Positions 52,342-60,817 of a stretch of DNA of 64,000 bases are shown here, piece by piece. This DNA is from Gemmatimonadota bacterium (GTDB lineage Bacteria; Latescibacterota; UBA2968; UBA8231): contig VXOR01000042.1 in assembly GCA_009840005.1 (NCBI GenBank), forward strand, positions 8,163 to 72,162, read 5' to 3'. Position 1 is the stretch's first letter, and each line of letters opens with the position of its first letter. The notes under the pieces were generated by a model. That model did no database searches. It was not told the origin of the DNA and was given only the letters and a program-made list of their open reading frames with translations. Position numbers and translations under genes: made by a program.

Positions 52342-53217
52342 TCAATCGCTTCCTCCCCCCGCTTCCAAGCTCCAATAGACCGTTTCGATCCAGCGCTGCG
52401 CTGGCACGAAAGACCACGCCCACGACGCCCACTGCGGATCGAGACCCTCGGCGCTGATCTGGTCGAGCGACATGCCCGCACTCCGGCTCGTGCGCACGCT
52501 ATCCGTAGTTTCCACCAACATGCGGTGGTAAGCCTTTAAATCGTCGAGCGTGGCGACCGGCCCGTGGCCGGGGATGATTTTCGCGTCTGCGGGAAGCTGG
52601 TCGATGAGCGCGGCGATGTGTTGCGTCAGAGTCTCGACGTCGCCGCCGTACTCTAGATCGACAAAGGGGAAGATGCCGTTGAAGAACAGGTCGCCGAGAT
52701 GGGCGATCTGGGCGCTGACGAAGAATACGGCGATGTCCCCATCGGTATGGGCGCGGGGAAAGTGAACGGCGCGGATTTCCTCATCGTTGAAGAACACGGA
52801 CGCCGACTGCTCAAATGCAATCACGGGCAAGGCTACCGCCGGCTCAGGCTCAATGTGCCGCTTGCCAAATTCACCGCCTGTCGCCAAGCGTTTGCGGACA
52901 TTGACGTGGGCCAAAATCGTCGCGTGCTGACCAAAGACGCGGTTGCCGCCGGTGTGGTCGCCGTGGAAATGCGTGTTGAAGATGTACTGGGGCTGACCGT
53001 CAAAACGGGCTAGCGCGGCGCGCACCGCATCGGTCTGCGACGCCAATTTATCATCCACCAAGAGAATGCCGTCGTCGCCGACGCAAACCCCGACATTGCC
53101 GCCACCGCCTTGCAACACATACACCGCGTCGCTGAGCTGGTGAAGCGACAATTCGGCGGTTGTTGGGCCAGCCGCCAACAGTGCCGCGATTAATGAGTAA
53201 ACATTTAAGAAGCGCAT
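52342..53217 (-). CDS. Exported MBL-fold metallo-hydrolase
   Basis: 291 residues. A signal peptide is visible (FLNVYSLIAALLAAGPTTA). The H-x-H-x-D-H motif is in NTHFHGDHTGG, with further ligands in HFPRAHTDGDIAVFF and IPGHGPVATLDD. Such periplasmic proteins are called cyclase-like MBL hydrolases; substrates are usually unknown. It lies 152 bases upstream of the molybdenum hydroxylase operon on the same strand; a shared pathway is possible but unproven. Confidence 0.9.
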   Translation of the reverse strand: MRFLNVYSLIAALLAAGPTTAELSLHQLSDAVYVLQGGGGNVGVCVGDDGILLVDDKLASQTDAVRAALARFDGQPQYIFNTHFHGDHTGGNRVFGQHATILAHVNVRKRLATGGEFGKRHIEPEPAVALPVIAFEQSASVFFNDEEIRAVHFPRAHTDGDIAVFFVSAQIAHLGDLFFNGIFPFVDLEYGGDVETLTQHIAALIDQLPADAKIIPGHGPVATLDDLKAYHRMLVETTDSVRTSRSAGMSLDQISAEGLDPQWASWAWSFVPAQRWIETVYWSLEAGGGSD

Positions 53218-53228
53218 GGTTCTTTACC

Positions 53229-53399
53229 CCTGTGATTAACTGACGTTACACACGGGCTATTCCAGTATGAGATGCTTCGCTTCGCTCAGCATGACAGGTG
53301 CTGGCGCACTACTTCTCAATGTCATGCTGAGCGGAGCGCAGCGGAGTCGAAGCATCTCATACCCGGACCTGTGCGTAACATCAGTGATTAATAGAAACC
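53229..53399. repeat. Large imperfect palindromic intergenic repeat
   Basis: The outer ends (GATTAACTGACGTTACACAC ... GTGCGTAACATCAGTGATTA) are imperfect inverted repeats. The inner arms TGAGATGCTTCG ... CTCAGCATGAC and GTCATGCTGAGCGGAGCG ... TCGAAGCATCTCAT pair as well. The inner motif is shared with the 44.5 kb MITE-like element. No coding potential. Confidence 0.65.
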
Positions 53400-53404
53400 G
53401 GGCA

Positions 53405-55033
53405 CTAATCCCTATTTCTCTCTTCTATCGTCAAGTACCGATTGACCGGCAGGTCGGTAAAAATTTCGCGGTGCTGATCGGGCCAGCGCACTTCGAGCGT
53501 ATCGACCCGTCTGACGCGCCCTAGCCCAAAGTGCAGGCGGCGGTCCTCGCTGGAGAGAAAACTGCTGCCGCAGATGAGGTCGCGGATTTGCGTCCGCTCG
53601 CCAGCGACCAGTCGCACTCGAGCGCCAATGCCATCGCGGTTGCCGCGCGTGCCAACCAAACGCAGGCCCAGCCAATTCTGCCGGTTGCCCACATCGTTCC
53701 GCAACAGCGAGGGCCGATCGTCGAGATTGGCCACGAAAACGTCCAAGTCACCGTCGTTGTCAAAGTCGAACACGTTGGTTCCTCGGCTGACGCGGGGCAC
53801 CTCGGAGCCGAGCGCAACCTGCGTAAACGTTCCGTCGCCAACATTGGCAAAAAGGTGACTGGGCTGGGCGTACGCACTGCCGCTGCCGGCGCGGTCGATC
53901 TGCGGATACACGTGGCCATTGGCCACCAACAGATCGAGGTCGCCATCGTGGTCATAGTCGAAAAAATCCGCGCCAAAACCCACGTGCGCCCACCCCGTAC
54001 GCGCCAAGGCAGCTTCCGCGCTGACATCCGCAAAGGTGCCATCGCCTTCGTTGCGATAGAGGGTATTGTACTCGTCTTCAAAATGCGTGGCGAGCAAATC
54101 GGGGTGGCCGTCGTTGTCGTAGTCGCCCCAAGCTACCCCCATGCTCGCTTGGATTTGTCCGCTGCGGCCATAGGCCAAGCGGGCCGGAAGGGAGCGGTCG
54201 GTAAAGCGGCCATCGCCGCGATTGCGATAAAAAAAGTTCGGGCTGGAGTCGTTGGCCACGAATAAGTCGGGCCAGCCGTCGGCATCCGCGTCCGCAAACA
54301 GGACGCCCAATCCGTAGCCTGGGGAAGGGTGGTTGAGGCGCGCCCAAGCGGTGATGTCGGCAAACTCGTCACCATCGTTGCGATAAAACACATCCGCAGC
54401 CCCCATCAATCCCCTCGGGCCGACGAAGACCTCCACCCCCTTCCACTGCGCCCCCAAGCGTTCAACCTCCGTCGAATCGAATACCGCATAGCTCGCCACG
54501 TACAGGTCGAGGTCGCCGTCGAGGTCGTAGTCGGCCCAAGCCGCGCCTGTGCTCCAATGGGATGTGGCCACGCCAGCCGTTGCGGCCACATCGACAAAGC
54601 GACCGCCGTCGTTGCGGAAAAGCAGATTCTCCCGCAATTGCGTCGCGTACAGGTCTTGGTCGCCATCGTTGTCAAAGTCCGCGCTAGTCGCGCCCATGCC
54701 CCAACCGAGGCCCGCAGCCCCAAGCACCTCGCCCACATCGACAAAGCCGGCTGGGCCATCGTTGCGGAAAAGCGCGTGGCCGCCGCCTTTGCCGTTGACC
54801 CAGTACAGGTCTTGGTCGCCGTCGCGGTCAAAATCGAGCGCAGCCGTGCCACCGCCTTTGGCTTCGGGGATATAGCCCTTTGCCAAGCTGCCGCTCGTGT
54901 GGACGCGGGTCAGGCCGAGTTCAGCCGCCACATCGACAAAGGGCGCGAGCGGCTCGGCCGCGGCGCAGCACGTCCACAGAATGGTCGCACATAGGCCACC
55001 GGCTAATTTCCACTTGCCGCGATCCAAGCTCAT
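53405..55033 (-). CDS. Secreted CRTAC1-like protein (VCBS/FG-GAP repeats + ASPIC/UnbV domain)
   Basis: 542 residues. A signal peptide is present (KLAGGLCATILWTCCAAA). Six or more VCBS/FG-GAP blades follow, each with a calcium-type motif D-x-D-x-D-G-D (DFDRDGDQDLYWVNG; DFDNDGDQDLYATQL; DYDLDGDLDLYVASY; DFDNDGDLDVFVANL). The C-terminal ASPIC/UnbV domain shows WLGLRLVGTRGNRDGIGARV and RVDTLEVRWPDQHRE. It should fold as a beta-propeller at the cell surface or outside; partner unknown. Confidence 0.93.
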   Translation of the reverse strand: MSLDRGKWKLAGGLCATILWTCCAAAEPLAPFVDVAAELGLTRVHTSGSLAKGYIPEAKGGGTAALDFDRDGDQDLYWVNGKGGGHALFRNDGPAGFVDVGEVLGAAGLGWGMGATSADFDNDGDQDLYATQLRENLLFRNDGGRFVDVAATAGVATSHWSTGAAWADYDLDGDLDLYVASYAVFDSTEVERLGAQWKGVEVFVGPRGLMGAADVFYRNDGDEFADITAWARLNHPSPGYGLGVLFADADADGWPDLFVANDSSPNFFYRNRGDGRFTDRSLPARLAYGRSGQIQASMGVAWGDYDNDGHPDLLATHFEDEYNTLYRNEGDGTFADVSAEAALARTGWAHVGFGADFFDYDHDGDLDLLVANGHVYPQIDRAGSGSAYAQPSHLFANVGDGTFTQVALGSEVPRVSRGTNVFDFDNDGDLDVFVANLDDRPSLLRNDVGNRQNWLGLRLVGTRGNRDGIGARVRLVAGERTQIRDLICGSSFLSSEDRRLHFGLGRVRRVDTLEVRWPDQHREIFTDLPVNRYLTIEERNRD

Positions 55034-55049
55034 CCGTATATCCTAGTAC

Positions 55050-55742
55050 ATGACTACGACATTGACCCAGAACGACCCTGAATCCCTCGTGAGTCGCATC
55101 ATTGAAGAGTTGCGAGCCAACCCCGACGCTCAGACCCTATTGCTGCGGGCCTTGCTCACCGACGAATTTCTCGGTATGCCCATACGCCTCAAGCGCGTAG
55201 AAGCCGATGTCGCCCAACTCAAAGTTGACGTCTCAGTGCTCAAAACCGATGTCACCCAACTCAAAACCGATGTCACCCAACTCAAAACCGATGTCGCCCA
55301 ACTTAAGGGAGACAGTTTAGAAGTAAAACTCTATCGGCGGATTCGTCCGTTACTCAGTCAGCGGTTCAACCTGCGTCGGGCGCGAATAATGCAAGGCAGC
55401 TTGCAGGACCCCAGAGGGGATTTTTTTGATCCGGTAGAAAAGGCGTTTGACGCGGAGATTATCACGGACGCCCAAGAATCTCGGATCAGCGCTACAGACC
55501 TGATTATTCGCGCCCAACGCAAAAAGGACCTTGAGGCAGTGTGGGTGGCGGTGGAGGTGTCCAATCAAATCGGGCAGCGAGACATTGAGCGGGTGCGCGA
55601 GTCGGCCGATGCGCTGAGTGCGGTCTTCCAACAAGAGACCCTCGCTGTGGTGGTCGGCTATCGCATCCACGCACAAGACCAAGAGCGAGCTGAGCAAGCC
55701 GCTGTACATATCCTCCGCGTCGAGGAACGGGCCGACATATAG
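55050..55742 (+). CDS. Coiled-coil protein with PD-(D/E)XK-like C-terminus
   Basis: 230 residues. Residues ~53-88 are five seven-residue repeats of the form V-x-x-L-K-x-D (VTQLKTD repeated exactly twice), encoded by near-identical 21-base repeats; this is a trimeric or dimeric coiled coil. The C-terminal ~110 residues (ESRISATDLIIRAQRK; LEAVWVAVEVSNQIGQRDIE) resemble DUF3782-type nuclease-like domains, but the expected E-x-K is E-V-S, so catalysis is doubtful. Similar proteins are abundant in cyanobacteria and uncultured phyla. Function unknown. Confidence 0.7.
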   Translation: MTTTLTQNDPESLVSRIIEELRANPDAQTLLLRALLTDEFLGMPIRLKRVEADVAQLKVDVSVLKTDVTQLKTDVTQLKTDVAQLKGDSLEVKLYRRIRPLLSQRFNLRRARIMQGSLQDPRGDFFDPVEKAFDAEIITDAQESRISATDLIIRAQRKKDLEAVWVAVEVSNQIGQRDIERVRESADALSAVFQQETLAVVVGYRIHAQDQERAEQAAVHILRVEERADI

Positions 55743-55852
55743 CAATCCTATATCATTCACGAGATGATCCGCAGATGGACGCAGATAGACGCAGAATAGG
55801 ATGCACAAGACGACTTGCCGCTCGAATCGTTCAAATCATTTCGCATCGCTAT
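55740..55852 (-). repeat. ~115-bp dispersed repeat, inverted copy
   Basis: Reading leftward it contains AAATGATTTGAACGATTCGA, TATTCTGCGTCTATCTGCGT and CATCTGCGGATCATCTCGTG and ends AGGATTGCTA. It matches the copy at 63313-63432 over its whole length with scattered differences, and the partial copy at 21605. It fills the gap between two convergent genes. Confidence 0.7.
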
Positions 55853-55864
55853 ATAAGTCATCTG

Positions 55865-58345
55865 TCAGTACACGCTAGCCACGAGTTTGGTACTCGTAGT
55901 TTGCTCGCCCTCGGCGTCCACTTCCACGCCGACGCGACACACGTACAGTCCCGGCGGCAGCAACCAGCCCTGTCGGTCCCGTCCATCCCAAGTCAGCCGC
56001 TGGACCCCCGCAGCAGTCGCAACCGCCTGCTCAATGCGCTGCACCGACTGGCCGTCTAGGCCATACACTTCCAGAATCAACGCCTTGGCTCCCTGCACTT
56101 GGAACACCGGAAAGACCAATTCCACCACGTCGTTGATTCCATCCCCATTGGGCGTAAACGGATTCGACGACGCGGCCACCTCACCCAAAACGGCCTTGGT
56201 AAAGGGCGTAAACACGGTCAGGCCGCGGCCCGCATCCACGCGCTGCCACACTTGGTCGGCCCCTTGGCCGCGCCCGACTTGCACCGCAAAGGCATTGCTC
56301 ACCAAGTAGAGCGCGCCAGAAAAGCGCAGCGACACGACGTCCGGCCCCTGCGTGACCTCCGCAGGCAACCGCACCCACAGCGAATCCGGGCCGGTCGGCA
56401 CCCGCTCTAACTGATCGCGTCCGTACTGCTCTTCACCCACGGCTCCGTCGATCAGGTCCATCTCCGCGCCCGGCGGCAATTCTATCAGCACTTGGTCGAA
56501 TCCACTGTTGCCATCTTGGAACGCGGGTCGCAAGGTCAAGGTCAAGGTCTGCGGCTGTCCGCGCTGGGACGCTCTGTGGGGGGCGATTTCGCCTCGGATT
56601 TGGCTGGCGAGGGGCGCGTCCAGCGCGAGGTGCAGTGAGCTTAGTAGCACGGCCGCGTCTGGATCGTCCGAGCGCAAAGTAGCTTCGATCATCACGTAGC
56701 GGCGCGGACTCGGCGAGGTGATGGACGCGCCCGAGACCGAATAAGGCAGACTCCACGGGCTCCAATCCGCACCAGGGATGATGGTAACAGTCGAGTCGCC
56801 GCGCTGAAAGCTGAGCAATTTGCGGTACTTGGCCTCGGTCACTTCTTTCCCCGTGTTCGAGAAGTAGCGAATGTTCTGGTCGAGTTGGTTCCCACTGCGG
56901 GTGCGGACCCGCACTTGGGTGCCGGGCGGCGCGGTGGCCGTCCACTGCATGGACGACAGAATGCGGGCGGCGCGGCCCAATTCGATCGGCTCAGACGTGA
57001 GCGATACCTCGGGGAGGAAGCCGCGTCCGTATAGCTGTATCTCGCGGATCGCCGGGCGGGCCGACCCCTTGACCAAGGTGTAATTCATCCTGAAGTAACG
57101 CGCCTTGGTCAGCGGAAACACATTGTCCTGAAAGAGAACATCGCGATGCGCGGTTCCTTCCCCACCTTCCAAACCGCGCGCCGTCAATGCGACATAACTC
57201 AAGCTGCCGTCCGGTGCGCGGCTGCCGTCGGAAAGCGCGATCCCGTAATTGGGAAACGCTCGGCTATACCTATCGCCAAAGACAATGGCGGCGCGGTTGA
57301 CCCAGTACCAGGTTCCCAAGTCGAAATAGATATTGCGATGCGGATCCTGAAATACAACCGCCGGATCGTTACCGCTAAAGCCCACTTCCACGCTCCAGAA
57401 GGATCCCCACTCGCCATCTACGGTTAGCTTTTCCGCGCCCAAGTTGCCGTAGCCGATGATCTCCCCGCCGCGATCCAGGGCTCCAAGGCTAATGTTGTCG
57501 CCCACGGTCCACACCTCGACTTGGGTTAGCCGCGGCCGCTCCCGGCGATAGTATTCGACCGGGCCTTGCCATTCCGCCTCAATGGCCTCGTATGCCGCTT
57601 GGTCTATCGGCCGCAAAACGCCGTTCGACTCGCGGCGGAAGTAGAGCACATCGCCGCGCTCTTCCTCCGGCAGGCTGTTCCAGCGCGCGGCACTGATTTG
57701 CCCGGCTTGGCCCAAATCGCTGGCCGTCGCCACCACCTGGAGAAACTGAATCAGACGACCGGTAAGCCCCGGGTCCACTTCGCGGGTAGGCTGCAACTCG
57801 AACTCATAGACGCGCTGCGATTTATTCAACCCCTCGCTGTGGCCGGCTGGTAGGTAGCTAAAGGACTCGCTTTGCAGGAAGGCGGGATCGCCGTTGGCGG
57901 TGAGCACCTTGAACTGGAGGAATGGATCGCCCTGGCCCTCAACGGCGAACTTCACCACCACCTTCCGCGCCCACACCAGCCGCCCCAAGTCGATTTCGAC
58001 CCACCACTTATCGAGCGGGTCCGCCAAGTCCGGTTCCCAGAATGTATCCTCCCGGCCATCTAGGATATTGGCGGCCCCCACAAGGTCGGTTCCAGCACTG
58101 CGGATACCACCCTGCGCCCCATCCCCATAGGTGAACGCCCTAGCGTCCAAGACGGCGTTGACTTGCTCGCGGACAAAGGCGGGCCGGACCCCCTCGTCGC
58201 TGAAGTCCAAGCTGCCCAGCGGAAAGCCCCACTCCGGCCAGTGGTTCGGAGCGACGTTCAACCCGCTCTCGTCGAGTTGGTACGCTTGGCACCACGCCGG
58301 GGACGCCATCAACAGAGCCATGCCCACAATCGCAATGCTTTTCAC
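55865..58345 (-). CDS. Large secreted protein with discoidin-like and FlgD-like C-terminal domains
   Basis: 826 residues. The signal peptide is SIAIVGMALLMASPAWCQA. Two F5/8-type (discoidin-like) regions are likely: GAANILDGREDTFWEPDLAD with KWWVEIDLGRLVWARKVVV, and YFDLGTWYWVNRAAIVFGDR. The C-terminus SSNPFTPNGDGINDVVELVF with LEVYGLDGQSVQRI and LTWDGRDRQGWLLPPGLYV is the FlgD-Ig/CHU_C-like module used by secreted proteins of the FCB group, sometimes as a sorting tail. Function unknown, probably surface-attached. Confidence 0.8.
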   Translation of the reverse strand: MKSIAIVGMALLMASPAWCQAYQLDESGLNVAPNHWPEWGFPLGSLDFSDEGVRPAFVREQVNAVLDARAFTYGDGAQGGIRSAGTDLVGAANILDGREDTFWEPDLADPLDKWWVEIDLGRLVWARKVVVKFAVEGQGDPFLQFKVLTANGDPAFLQSESFSYLPAGHSEGLNKSQRVYEFELQPTREVDPGLTGRLIQFLQVVATASDLGQAGQISAARWNSLPEEERGDVLYFRRESNGVLRPIDQAAYEAIEAEWQGPVEYYRRERPRLTQVEVWTVGDNISLGALDRGGEIIGYGNLGAEKLTVDGEWGSFWSVEVGFSGNDPAVVFQDPHRNIYFDLGTWYWVNRAAIVFGDRYSRAFPNYGIALSDGSRAPDGSLSYVALTARGLEGGEGTAHRDVLFQDNVFPLTKARYFRMNYTLVKGSARPAIREIQLYGRGFLPEVSLTSEPIELGRAARILSSMQWTATAPPGTQVRVRTRSGNQLDQNIRYFSNTGKEVTEAKYRKLLSFQRGDSTVTIIPGADWSPWSLPYSVSGASITSPSPRRYVMIEATLRSDDPDAAVLLSSLHLALDAPLASQIRGEIAPHRASQRGQPQTLTLTLRPAFQDGNSGFDQVLIELPPGAEMDLIDGAVGEEQYGRDQLERVPTGPDSLWVRLPAEVTQGPDVVSLRFSGALYLVSNAFAVQVGRGQGADQVWQRVDAGRGLTVFTPFTKAVLGEVAASSNPFTPNGDGINDVVELVFPVFQVQGAKALILEVYGLDGQSVQRIEQAVATAAGVQRLTWDGRDRQGWLLPPGLYVCRVGVEVDAEGEQTTSTKLVASVY

Positions 58346-58394
58346 GGCAACGCCTCATTCCTAGCTACGCAGCCTTATGCACCTTCGCTACGGC

Positions 58395-58457
58395 CACTTC
58401 GACAAGCTCAGTGGCCAAGTACTGAGCTCAGCACCGGGCACTGAGCCTGTCGAAGTG
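58395..58457. repeat. Intergenic hairpin repeat
   Basis: CACTTCGACAAGCTCAGTG (58395-58413) and CACTGAGCCTGTCGAAGTG (58439-58457) pair at 18 of 19 positions around a 25-base loop. The CTTCGACARGCTCAG arm is a widely seen intergenic repeat in environmental bacteria. It lies upstream of the 826-residue secreted protein gene. Confidence 0.75.
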
Positions 58458-58479
58458 CCGCGTAACACCAGTTCCTAAT

Positions 58480-59601
58480 TCAGTGTGGATCGCCCACTTG
58501 CCAGCGGTGCTTTTCCACCCCATCCATATCCAACTCAATCCCAAAACCCGGGCCTTCCGGCAGCACAATGCAACTGTCCTCCACTCGCAGCGGCTCGGTG
58601 ATAATCTCATCCCGCCACGCAATGCCGGTGACGAACTCCATGGGGGCTACATTCGGTATGGAGGCCATCAAATGTGCAGCCGCTATGATGCCGACCGGGC
58701 CTTTGGTGTTGTGCGGCGATATGGGAACGTGAAAGGTGTCGGCAATGGCCGCGATTTTGCGCACTTCGGTGATCCCGCCAGCGTACATCAGGTCGGGTTG
58801 CGCCACGTCGATGCCGTCTAGATCCAACAATTGGCGATAGTGGCTCTTGGTATTGAGCCGCTCGCTGCCCATGACCGGAATGGAGATTTCCCGCCGCACT
58901 TTTGGATAAGCGTTCAGGTCGTCCGGCGGCACGGGATCTTCAAACACGTAGAGATCGGACGACTCTATGGCACGGGCCAAGCGGATGCACTGGGCCACTG
59001 TGAAGCGGCCGTGGCAATCGATCAACAGCTTGACATCCGGCCCCACCGCTTCCCGCACTGCGGCGAAGTGCTCTGCTGTCTCAGTCGGATGGCCGTCGTC
59101 CGCGTACTGACCAAAGTCAGCCCCACTCCGCGACCGCGCTCCCCCCTTGAGCGCAGTGTACCCCTCTGCTACCTTTTTCCGCGCCATGTGCGCCGAATCC
59201 TCGGGCTTAGCACCGCCAAAGTGCGTATAGACCTCGACCCGGTCGCGGAACTTGCCGCCCAACAGTTCGACCACTGGCAGGTTCGCCACCTTGCCCTTGA
59301 TGTCCCACAGCGCTTGGTCAATGCCGCTCATGGCGCTCATCCACACGGGACCTGCCATGCGCCAGATGCAGCTCAGCGAGGAGCGCAGATAGAGCTTGTG
59401 CCACAAGTACTCGATGCGCGCCGGGTCTTCGCCGATCAGTTCCTGTTTGAGATGCTCAACCGCAGCGACGACCACCGGCTCCTTGTTGGAATACGTGGCC
59501 TCGCCCAAGCCCACTAGGCCTTCATCCGTAAAGACCCGTACAATCGTCCATTTGCGGCCCGGCGAGTCGATCAGAATGGTATCAATATCGCGTATTTTCA
59601 T
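58480..59601 (-). CDS. Mandelate racemase/muconate lactonizing family enzyme (galactonate-dehydratase-like)
   Basis: 373 residues of the enolase superfamily. The metal ligands are D195 (IDCHGRF), E221 (VFEDPVPPDD) and E247 (GSERLNT); H297 (ISPHNTKG) with D270 forms the base pair. D195-x-H197 places it with acid-sugar dehydratases such as D-galactonate dehydratase. The exact substrate is unknown. Its first codons (MKIRD) and leader are copied upstream of both A-type genes, marking the duplication history of the next region. Confidence 0.92.
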   Translation of the reverse strand: MKIRDIDTILIDSPGRKWTIVRVFTDEGLVGLGEATYSNKEPVVVAAVEHLKQELIGEDPARIEYLWHKLYLRSSLSCIWRMAGPVWMSAMSGIDQALWDIKGKVANLPVVELLGGKFRDRVEVYTHFGGAKPEDSAHMARKKVAEGYTALKGGARSRSGADFGQYADDGHPTETAEHFAAVREAVGPDVKLLIDCHGRFTVAQCIRLARAIESSDLYVFEDPVPPDDLNAYPKVRREISIPVMGSERLNTKSHYRQLLDLDGIDVAQPDLMYAGGITEVRKIAAIADTFHVPISPHNTKGPVGIIAAAHLMASIPNVAPMEFVTGIAWRDEIITEPLRVEDSCIVLPEGPGFGIELDMDGVEKHRWQVGDPH

Positions 59602-59631
59602 CGCCCTAATTTTCCTTTTGAGTTGTGAGGA

Positions 59632-59658
59632 TCAGAGGGTGGGTTCGGCTGTTGAAAG
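59632..59658 (-). pseudogene. Remnant of a B-type gene (last nine codons)
   Basis: Just after the A stop (59663) the sequence CTTTCAACAGCCGAACCCAC then CCTCTGA encodes LSTAEPTL-stop, the same ending as gene B (LSTVEPTL-stop) and near that of B' (STAEPVR). The following leader up to the enolase-type gene also matches the sequence after B. A full B copy therefore once lay here and was deleted. Confidence 0.6.
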
Positions 59659-59662
59659 CGTT

Positions 59663-60706
59663 TCAGTCAAACAACGGCGACACTTCTTGCGCCACAGTGC
59701 GAGCGGCTTCTTGGTAAAAATCCTCGAGAATAGACTCGTCTTCCGGTACGAGCTCCGGCATAAAGTCCCTCCTGATGTTGAGTTCCTGCTCCAGCACCGT
59801 TTCGCCCTTCAGCATATCCTTCACTACTAACAGCACGTAGCTCTCTAGCGCATGTCGGTCGGTATTGCCGCCATAGATGCCAACCCAGTACGCATGTACA
59901 ATATAATCCAAGGTGTAGCGAATGTCCTTGGCCGAGGGATTCGTGGTGACGCGGACGCGGTCGAACCGTTTGATGAGCTCATCCAAAAGAGCTGGTCGCA
60001 CTGACTCATGCAGTGCGAGTATTTTTCTTTTAGCCTTCATTTTTGGGCGCGCAGAAACCTTAAATACCCTGAAAAAGCTGGCATTGGATGAAGATCCATT
60101 CTCAACTAGTCGATCAACCTGACCAGACAAGCCCTCACTGTTGCTCGTCCTCACCAACACCTTAAAGGGTCCAGTCGGAGCGTTTACCGCGCCCTCATCC
60201 TCAACCAGCTCTTCCGCCACCGGCAACCCGACGAATGAAACTAGCAGCGCCGCTGTATAATCCAACGCTTGAAACTTGAGCAGCTTGCTTTTGCTCGCCG
60301 CTTTGGCGATCAGCGGTTCCAGCCCAACGTTCTCTTCTTTCTTTAACAGGTCGCCGGCCATATCCACGACCCGCACCAAATACGCTTTAGCCTCGCGCTC
60401 AGAAAAATGCTCTCCGTGCAGCGCAAAAAGCTGTTCGCCGAGGGCCGTGGATTTCTTGCAATGCGTCTTTAAGTCCCTCAACAGTGAGACCAAAGAATCC
60501 CGGCTCACAGCAGCCGACAATCCAGACGCCGTACTAACATCCGCGACGAACTCGTCCAACGTTCCTTTGTCATCCTGCTCCATGCGGTCACGCAACTGCT
60601 CCAAAGCCGCGAGCGCAAAATCCGCCTCTTGTCCAGAAGCGGCGAAAGCACTCGATACCATGCAGAAAAAGACGCAAACCGCAATGCAGCACCATGTATT
60701 ATTCAC
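59663..60706 (-). CDS. Secreted protein A of a duplicated module (function unknown)
   Basis: 347 residues from GTG 60706, with AAGGAGG eight bases upstream. Signal peptide IAVCVFFCMVSSAFAASGQ. The mature part is helical and charged, with no family recognised. Its first ~185 residues are almost identical to A' at 62.1-63.2 kb, and the DNA is too, but after SNS the two differ strongly and realign only in short blocks (ALHESVRPALLDEL; RYTLDY; FYQEAARTVAQEV). This suggests gene conversion or recent recombination of the 5' half. It lies between B and the enolase-type gene. Confidence 0.75.
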   Translation of the reverse strand: MNNTWCCIAVCVFFCMVSSAFAASGQEADFALAALEQLRDRMEQDDKGTLDEFVADVSTASGLSAAVSRDSLVSLLRDLKTHCKKSTALGEQLFALHGEHFSEREAKAYLVRVVDMAGDLLKKEENVGLEPLIAKAASKSKLLKFQALDYTAALLVSFVGLPVAEELVEDEGAVNAPTGPFKVLVRTSNSEGLSGQVDRLVENGSSSNASFFRVFKVSARPKMKAKRKILALHESVRPALLDELIKRFDRVRVTTNPSAKDIRYTLDYIVHAYWVGIYGGNTDRHALESYVLLVVKDMLKGETVLEQELNIRRDFMPELVPEDESILEDFYQEAARTVAQEVSPLFD

Positions 60707-60721
60707 GCATCTACCTCCTTG

Positions 60722-60787
60722 CTAAGTACGCGACAGTAGATATACGATAATACCGGGGATGCCGCTCACATTATCGCGTATTTTCAT
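60722..60787 (-). other. Leader ORF carrying the MKIRD start of the enolase-type gene
   Basis: ATGAAAATACGCGAT, the first five codons of the gene at 59601, is repeated here and then runs into unrelated codons, ending at TAG just before the Shine-Dalgarno of gene A (21 codons). The leader before it matches too. It is best seen as a duplication junction; translation is possible but probably meaningless. Confidence 0.5.
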
Positions 60788-60817
60788 CGCCCTAATTTTT
60801 CTTTTGGGCTGTGAGGA

